Of a stretch of DNA of 64,000 nucleotides, positions 58,924 through 64,000 are shown piece after piece. Position 1 is the first letter of the stretch. Each line of letters starts with the position of its first letter. The DNA is from Listeria grandensis FSL F6-0971 (lineage in GTDB: Bacteria > Bacillota > Bacilli > Lactobacillales > Listeriaceae). A program made the position numbers and the translations under genes. Location: contig NZ_AODD01000009.1 of assembly GCF_000525835.1 (NCBI RefSeq), positions 83,851 through 147,850 on the forward strand. Reading direction: 5' to 3'. Below the pieces are notes generated by a model. That model did no database searches. It had not been told where the DNA came from and worked only from the letters and a program-made list of their open reading frames with translations.

Positions 58924-59170
58924 GATATAATTACCTCCATCCTTCCTCGTTATATAACTGACAAATATCGCCAACCATACTTTCCTAGTATACCGAATAA
59001 GTTGAAATAGGTATGTAGATGAATTGAGAACATATCCAAAAAAAAAGGCCCTCGGAGAACGCTTTCTTTGCTTCCAGTTTAAAATAATCGCCATGGTATA
59101 AAAAAACACCATAAATCGCATCATATCAACGATTTACAGCATCTTCTCTTCTTCCTTCATTTCCTAAAAA

Positions 59171-59260
59171 CGGAGAAACGGGGATTCGAACCCCGGCGCG
59201 GCCGGAACCGCCTAACAGATTTCGAGTCTGTCCCCTTCAGCCGGACTTGGGTATTTCCCC
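59171..59260 (-). tRNA. tRNA-Ser (CGA)
   Basis: The acceptor GGGGAAA pairs with TTTCTCC with one G-T pair. The anticodon stem ACAGA/TCTGT encloses a CTCGAAA loop, anticodon CGA. A long variable arm (GGCGGTTCCGGCCGCGCC) defines a class II tRNA, and the T arm is CGGGGTTCGAATCCCCG. CCA is not encoded. It lies on the minus strand, and about 100 bp of unassigned sequence separates it from the Eis-like gene. Confidence 0.95.
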
Positions 59261-59367
59261 AGATTGCAGATGTTCGTCCAATAGTGCATCAAACGTCGCA
59301 TCCTGAACAATCACAAGTTCCATTCTAATGCATTTTTCGGTAAAAATCCAGTGTTTTCTCCATTCCT

Positions 59368-60531
59368 TTAAAACCCATCATAAAAATCGCTTCGTACGTG
59401 GGGTATAACTTTTTCCCAGGCTGCGATAGTTATGTCACTTGCCGTTGCTTTTCCGTAATACACGAGGTCGCGCGGTCGCACAAATCCCATCAACATCTGG
59501 CTCAACCCTTGAATCGAAATCGTCAAAATCCCGCCTTCTGTCTTATCTATGCGTTTCACAAAACTACCCCGAATTTCAAAAAGTCCTTCATTCCAAGGTG
59601 CCGTCTCGTCCTCGACTTGTAGATATAGCGTTGTGTCAGAACGATCAAATCGGTATTTCTCAAGAAACGGCTCGACGTCCACAATCCGAACCATAAAATC
59701 CAAAATTTCACGCTTTTCGAAGTCTGGAGATGGGAAAGCTAGCGCAATGTCACGCAAAGAGCCTATATTTTTCGCAACAACGCGGTCCACCATCATGCCA
59801 TGCGACCCGATAAAGCGCCACAGACCTTTTTCAGCTTCGTAATCTAGCGCAATCATTTCATGAATTTTAAAAACCTCGTGATCAAGCCCAAACAGCATGT
59901 ATCCCGTCGCAATACCGTTCATGTCACAATAAACTGCGATTTCCTTCGTGTATCCACGACGAGCCAGCCGCAACCACCACGCATCGTCGCGCATCATCAT
60001 GCCACTTTTCTTCGTCAAAGCGAAACGATTATACAATTCGCGAACGACCGAAATCCCTGTACCATCCTCACTCGTGAACCGCATGACACGCCCTGGTACA
60101 GTCCCCATATCAGGCAACGCATGCGCCGGAATCGTCAGTTCCACTTTTTCCGTAAAAATCTCGTATCCAAATTTCCGATAAAACGGAATCGAAAACGGGC
60201 TCAAATAGGAAACCAGTTGCCCAGCCTCGCGCATTTTCACAAGTGACTCCTCCATTAACCGGCGAATCAAACCACCGTTTCGATACTCTGGATAACTCGC
60301 AACATACGCAATGCCGCCCATCGAAAAACGCTCACCCAAAATCGACACGCTGAGCGGATATGTCAAAACCTGTGCCAGTAAATGTTCGCCATAAAACAAA
60401 CCTAGGCGCCTCGCATTTTCTGCCCAATAATTAAAATCAGCTTCACCACCAGATGCGGGGAGTCGAAATGCATAATCGCGCAATTCCTTCACTTTCCCAA
60501 TCTCCGAATCCTTAATTTCCCGTAATTCCAT
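59368..60531 (-). CDS. Eis-like GNAT acetyltransferase
   Basis: The product is 387 residues. An N-terminal GNAT domain has IAYVASYPEYRNGGLIRRLM (acetyl-CoA loop, about residue 75-95) and LSPFSIPFYRKFGYEIF. A second GNAT-like fold and a C-terminal SCP2-like domain follow, the three-part layout of the Eis family. Eis enzymes acetylate multiple amines, including aminoglycosides in mycobacteria; Bacillus and Listeria homologues have unknown substrates. It stands alone. Confidence 0.88.
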   Translation of the reverse strand: MELREIKDSEIGKVKELRDYAFRLPASGGEADFNYWAENARRLGLFYGEHLLAQVLTYPLSVSILGERFSMGGIAYVASYPEYRNGGLIRRLMEESLVKMREAGQLVSYLSPFSIPFYRKFGYEIFTEKVELTIPAHALPDMGTVPGRVMRFTSEDGTGISVVRELYNRFALTKKSGMMMRDDAWWLRLARRGYTKEIAVYCDMNGIATGYMLFGLDHEVFKIHEMIALDYEAEKGLWRFIGSHGMMVDRVVAKNIGSLRDIALAFPSPDFEKREILDFMVRIVDVEPFLEKYRFDRSDTTLYLQVEDETAPWNEGLFEIRGSFVKRIDKTEGGILTISIQGLSQMLMGFVRPRDLVYYGKATASDITIAAWEKVIPHVRSDFYDGF

Positions 60532-60704
60532 ACCAACACCCCATTTCTCCTTTATTTTAGCATAAAATGCGCCTAATTGTTCATGAAAACACTTTTACTT
60601 ACTTTTAGAAACAAACTAATTTTTTGTAAGCATATTACTTGAAGTGTAAAGTGCAATAAGATACACTGTGAAAGTAATCAAAACATATTGGAGGAATTTA
60701 TAAA

Positions 60705-61331
60705 ATGGCAAATGTATTATTTATAAAAGCAAACGGTTTACCAGCGGAGCGTTCCGTAAGTGTGAAATTATACGAAGAATTCTTGAAGAACTATAAAGCG
60801 AGCAATGCAGGGGACACAATCACAGAACTTGATTTGTTCCAAGTAGACCTTCCTTATTATGACGCAACGATGATGAGCGGGCTTTTCAAAGAATCAACGG
60901 GTGAAACATTAACAGAAGACGAAGCACGCTTAGCAAAAGTAGCCAATAGCTACCTAGAACAGTTCCTAGCAGCAGACAAAGTTGTGATGGCATTCCCATT
61001 ATGGAATTTCAGCATCCCAGCCCAATTCCTAACATACTTATTCTACTTAAATCAAGCAGGTAAAACATTCAAATACACAGCACAAGGCCCAGTAGGTCTA
61101 GTAACAGACAAAGAAGTCGTATTACTAAACGCACGTGGCGGCGTATACTCAGACGGCCCAATGGAAAGCTGGGAAATGTCATTAAACTATGTAAAAAATG
61201 TCTTGGCGCATCTCGGCATCAAAAACCCACAAACCGTAGTCGTAGAAGGTCATAACGCAACACCAGACCAAGCACAAGACCTAATTACAGCTGGTCTTGA
61301 AAAAGCAGCAGTATTGGCGAATAAATTTTAA
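60705..61331 (+). CDS. azoR: FMN-dependent NADH azoreductase
   Basis: This 208-residue flavodoxin-like quinone and azo-dye reductase begins MANVLFIKANGLPAERSVSV. The FMN-binding VVMAFPLWNFSIPAQFLTYL lies near residue 95-115 and a later VVLLNARGGVYSDGP near 145. It reduces quinones by two electrons to limit electrophile stress. GGAGG precedes the ATG. It is monocistronic with its own terminator. Genes of this type are often induced by catechol or quinone. Confidence 0.92.
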   Translation: MANVLFIKANGLPAERSVSVKLYEEFLKNYKASNAGDTITELDLFQVDLPYYDATMMSGLFKESTGETLTEDEARLAKVANSYLEQFLAADKVVMAFPLWNFSIPAQFLTYLFYLNQAGKTFKYTAQGPVGLVTDKEVVLLNARGGVYSDGPMESWEMSLNYVKNVLAHLGIKNPQTVVVEGHNATPDQAQDLITAGLEKAAVLANKF

Positions 61332-61378
61332 CTAGAAGTGCTGAACACGCCCCTTATTCCTCATAGAAATCAGTATAA

Positions 61379-61428
61379 AAAATAAGAATCGCCACTCCTC
61401 AAAAAGTAGCGATCCTTATTTTTTTTAC
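61379..61428. terminator. Bidirectional intrinsic terminator
   Basis: AAATAAG...CGC.ACT pairs with AGT.GCG...CTTATTT with small bulges and has a run of T after it. It separates azoR from the convergent SRPBCC gene. Confidence 0.78.
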
Positions 61429-61883
61429 TTACTATCCTTCAAAGCCTCAGTCTCCACTCGTTTCATAAAATCAACCACAACCTTATCATTATTCTTCGAG
61501 CTACCGAGCTTCATCAATGCTTTACCAAGAAAATTAACTCCTTGATTCGAACCACTGTAAAAGAATCGTGTCGAATTCTCATCGATTTTTTCAAGCGTAA
61601 AAGACGTCTCGATCTTGAATGCCTTTGCGAGCACAAATCCACTCGTATTATGCTTCCGGTTCGGCGTATCCTCGTGTGCTAAATCCTCCACGATATACGT
61701 CTCCACACGCTTACCTTCCTGATATTTTTGTCGATATTTTGAACCCACAACGCCTTCCTTTTTTTCAATCACTTCATTCTCAATAATTTGAGGCATAATC
61801 CGCGGCATATTTTCGAGCTGAAACAAATTCCAGATCACCTCAATATTCGCCTCGATCACCATTTCCTCATTCCAAGTCTGCAT
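61425..61883 (-). CDS. SRPBCC family (START-like) protein
   Basis: The product is 152 residues with an SRPBCC fold. It begins MQTWNEEMVIEANIEVIWNL, then a beta-rich chain and a C-terminal helix (GKALMKLGSSKNNDKVVVDF). Such proteins bind hydrophobic ligands. It is three bases downstream of a MerR regulator gene on the same strand and is probably regulated by it. Confidence 0.82.
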   Translation of the reverse strand: MQTWNEEMVIEANIEVIWNLFQLENMPRIMPQIIENEVIEKKEGVVGSKYRQKYQEGKRVETYIVEDLAHEDTPNRKHNTSGFVLAKAFKIETSFTLEKIDENSTRFFYSGSNQGVNFLGKALMKLGSSKNNDKVVVDFMKRVETEALKDSK

Positions 61884-61886
61884 CCT

Positions 61887-62219
61887 TCAATCCCCCATTT
61901 CTAAAAATTCGTCAATCTCCGTAACAATTGCTTCCGTTTCCACAATCCGCTGACGCAAAGCCACTTTCTTCTCCTTTAAAATTTCCTCTAGCTCGAAAAG
62001 CGATCGATCATGTATCACCGTCAGCATTTCCTGGATAGAAAAATCAAATCGCCGCAAATAAACAAGTAGTCTTGCCGTCAAGAACGAATGGTTATCATAA
62101 TAACTATACTTATTTTTAGGATTCACAAATACCGGTACGAGCAACTCCATCTGCGCATAATACCGCAAAGTTTCCTTTGTCAATCCTGTCATCTCAGCAA
62201 ACTCACCAATTCGGTACAT
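61887..62219 (-). CDS. MerR family transcriptional regulator
   Basis: The 110-residue regulator begins MYRIGEFAEMTGLTKETLRY, then YYAQMELLVPV, the canonical MerR winged helix-turn-helix. A dimerisation helix (FELEEILKEKKVALRQRIVE) follows. No effector domain is present and no cysteine cluster for metals is seen. It forms an operon with the SRPBCC gene. Confidence 0.9.
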   Translation of the reverse strand: MYRIGEFAEMTGLTKETLRYYAQMELLVPVFVNPKNKYSYYDNHSFLTARLLVYLRRFDFSIQEMLTVIHDRSLFELEEILKEKKVALRQRIVETEAIVTEIDEFLEMGD

Positions 62220-62386
62220 GATTTCTCCTCCTCATCACTAATTATAAACCATGTAGCGCACCACAGTGTCAATTATATTCTTTCGTGAAAAAAATTTCAT
62301 ACGATTTCCACATTCCCCACCACTCCCATGTCAAAATAGGTTATACTAGTAGTAGGCAATCTATATCGTAAGGATGGTGAAGCATA

Positions 62387-62692
62387 ATGTCGCGAGAATA
62401 TACGGAAGATGATCTTGTATACGGTGAATCTTGGGGACTTGTACACCGTGGCTTTTTGGCGGATAGCGAGATCGAACGAATGAAAGCGCTACGAGATAAG
62501 GTGATGGGTAAACGAGGAACAGCCGGAACAACTTTGAAACCGATTGGCAGAGTAATCATTGATGACGAGTGGTACGACGCTAGGCTCAAAGATGGTTATT
62601 TAGACATAGGTACTCCTATCGTTGTTGTCGGCATTGATATTGGCTATGTTTTAGTAAATGAAGACCTAAAAAGAGAGGAAGATAATTCATGA
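62387..62692 (+). CDS. NfeD-like short OB-fold protein
   Basis: This 101-residue soluble protein has a C-terminal OB-like domain (about 45-95): [20 protein letters not shown] and [20 protein letters not shown]. These match the NfeD C-terminal domain. The usual N-terminal membrane part is absent; the first 40 residues are charged. Its stop overlaps the start of floA by four bases (ATGA), and NfeD is the standard flotillin partner. Confidence 0.8.
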   Translation: MSREYTEDDLVYGESWGLVHRGFLADSEIERMKALRDKVMGKRGTAGTTLKPIGRVIIDDEWYDARLKDGYLDIGTPIVVVGIDIGYVLVNEDLKREEDNS

Positions 62693-63624
62693 TTGGACCA
62701 ATTATTATTGCAGTTTTAGTAATCGTATTTTTGATTATATTTTTCACACTTGTACCGGTGGGCTTATGGATCAGCGCCATTTCCGCGCAGGTTCGTGTCG
62801 GACTAGGAACATTGATCGGTATGCGTTTACGCCGAGTAACTCCTTCCCGCGTTGTCAAACCACTGATTAAAGCCGTAAAAGCAGGGCTTGATTTAGAAGT
62901 AAATCAACTGGAAAGCCATTACTTAGCTGGTGGTGACGTTGATAAAACCGTCGATGCTTTGATTGCCGCGCACCGTGCTAACATTCAACTTGATTTTAGC
63001 CGTGCCGCAGCAATTGACCTTGCAGGACGTGACGTTTTAGAAGCCGTTCAAACTTCCGTTACACCAAAAGTTATCCGCACACCTGAATTTACCGGTGTTG
63101 CTCAAAATGGTGTCGAGGTTAAAGTTATCACGCAAATTACCGTGCAGTCAAATATTGACCGTATCGTCGGTGGTGCTGGTGAAGATACCGTTATCGCGCG
63201 TGTCGGTGAAGCCGTAGTCTCCACAGTCGGTGAAACCCGTGAACATACCGATGTACTCGAAAACCCAAACAGCATCTCGAAAAAAGTACAAGAACAAGGT
63301 CTGGGCGATGGCACTGCTTACACGATTCTTTCTATTGATATTGCTGAAATGCGTATCGGTGACAATATCAAAGCAAAACTTGATATCGAAAAAGCCAATG
63401 CCGATATGGAAGTAGCACAAGCTGCCGCGTCAAAACGTAAAGCCGAAGCGATTGCGCTAGAGCAAGAAAACCGTGCTGTCGTAGTTGCAGCCGAAGCCGA
63501 AGTCCCAAGAGCCCTTGCAAAAGCACTTGAAAAAGGAAACCTTGGCGCAATGGATATTTACAGGATGGATAATGTTCAGGCGGATACGACGATGAGAGAG
63601 GCTATAGCGAAAGAAGATAAATAA
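62689..63624 (+). CDS. floA: Flotillin-like FloA family protein
   Basis: This 311-residue protein has an N-terminal membrane hairpin (residues 3-40), then [46 protein letters not shown] and [20 protein letters not shown], all FloA hallmarks. It scaffolds functional membrane microdomains. Compared with typical FloA (about 330 residues) the C-terminal coiled coil ([20 protein letters not shown]) lacks a stretch of about ten residues, and the end is shorter. The last 11 codons are repeated downstream in a tandem array. Confidence 0.9.
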   Translation: MIGPIIIAVLVIVFLIIFFTLVPVGLWISAISAQVRVGLGTLIGMRLRRVTPSRVVKPLIKAVKAGLDLEVNQLESHYLAGGDVDKTVDALIAAHRANIQLDFSRAAAIDLAGRDVLEAVQTSVTPKVIRTPEFTGVAQNGVEVKVITQITVQSNIDRIVGGAGEDTVIARVGEAVVSTVGETREHTDVLENPNSISKKVQEQGLGDGTAYTILSIDIAEMRIGDNIKAKLDIEKANADMEVAQAAASKRKAEAIALEQENRAVVVAAEAEVPRALAKALEKGNLGAMDIYRMDNVQADTTMREAIAKEDK

Positions 63625-64000
63625 GTTTAGCAGGCATCGTCGTTATTAGATGTGGGGATATTCTCTTCGTTCATATCCATATTGATGCTGTAACTCATTT
63701 TCATTCGAACAGCCTCAACAATGAGAGAGGCTATAGCGAAAGAAGATAAATAAGTTTGGCAGGCATCGTCGTTATTTAGGTGTTGGGATATTCTCTTCGT
63801 TCATATCCATATTGATGCTGTAACTCATTTTCATTCGAACAGCCTCAACAATGAGAGAGGCTATAGCGAAAGAAGATAAATAAGTTTGGCAAGCATCGTC
63901 GTTATTTAGATGTTGGGATATTCTCTTCGTTCATATCCATATTGATGCTGTAACTCATTTTCATTCGAACAGCCTCAACAATGAGAGAGGCTATAGCGAA
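63592..64000 (+). repeat. ~130-bp tandem repeat array at the 3' end of floA
   Basis: Copies begin at 63592, 63721, 63851 and 63981, so the period is 129-130 bp. Each unit holds the last 11 codons of floA with its stop ([10 protein letters not shown]), then a shared non-coding stretch ending AGCCTCAACA. The units are almost identical; the first differs by a few bases. GCCTC and GAGGC at the junction can form a hairpin. The array continues beyond the right edge. Confidence 0.9.

Noticed and set aside
59171..59260. Genomic island inserted at tRNA-Ser
   Set aside because: No integrase, no direct repeat of the tRNA 3' end and no mobile genes were seen nearby.
63592..64000. CRISPR array
   Set aside because: The period of 130 bp with identical units and no variable spacers does not fit a CRISPR array.

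Overview
The window looks like a chromosome segment of a low-to-moderate GC Gram-positive of the Listeriaceae, most likely a Listeria sensu lato species. The support is the gene content: strong AGGAGG-type ribosome binding sites, an LMCA1-like 880-residue calcium ATPase, a LytR-CpsA-Psr protein, a Crp/Fnr regulator of PrfA size, a WxL surface protein beside an Mga-like regulator, a pectate-lyase-like giant adhesin, FloA/NfeD, YjeM, GlcU and a YtvI homologue. No prophage, insertion sequence, CRISPR array or conjugation gene was recognised. The species cannot be fixed by eye.

Layout. 1-9 kb: housekeeping and small-metabolite genes (ywdK/ywdI, maltose acetyltransferase, DoxX, HAD phosphatase, pdxK, CtaM-like, LCP, flavin monooxygenase, PPP phosphatase, DUF975, GNAT). 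9-15.7 kb: two GntR regulators, CorA, VOC proteins, an orphan Fis-type helix-turn-helix, PhzF. 15.8-30.7 kb: a large GH-like lipoprotein, YjeM, cardiolipin synthase, YtvI, an ATPase/L-lactate dehydrogenase pair, a class A beta-lactamase, a VTC/DUF4956 pair and a Crp/Fnr regulator. 30.8-47.4 kb: an epimerase relic, then a long minus-strand surface-glycan cluster (two alpha/beta-hydrolase-like proteins, four glycosyltransferase genes, a coiled-coil protein, a small DNA-binding protein, a nucleotide-sugar dehydrogenase), a DUF4352 lipoprotein and a 1613-residue adhesin. 47.4-51.8 kb: a long structured intergenic region with short ORFs, an Mga-like regulator, a WxL protein and GlcU. 52-64 kb: a heterodimeric ABC exporter with one degenerate ATP site, YeiH with its LysR regulator, DUF4240, tRNA-Ser(CGA), an Eis-like acetyltransferase, azoreductase, MerR/SRPBCC, NfeD/FloA, and a 130-bp tandem array running off the right edge.

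The most striking global property is that ten otherwise well-formed genes are each broken by a single-base change. Nine carry one extra base in an A/T homopolymer and one lacks a base. Restoring the base gives a full-length family member in each recognisable case. This is either systematic sequencing error or a real slippage-prone gene set, and it affects the beta-lactamase, the Crp regulator, CtaM and a glycosyltransferase.

The best candidates for new biology are: the adhesin plus glycan cluster, which looks like a surface-glycoprotein or glycan modification system; the leader of the Mga-like regulator, which combines a string of hairpins with a 17-codon upstream ORF whose stop abuts the regulator's ribosome binding site; the structured ldh-ytvI intergenic element; and the 130-bp tandem array that carries copies of the 3' end of floA.
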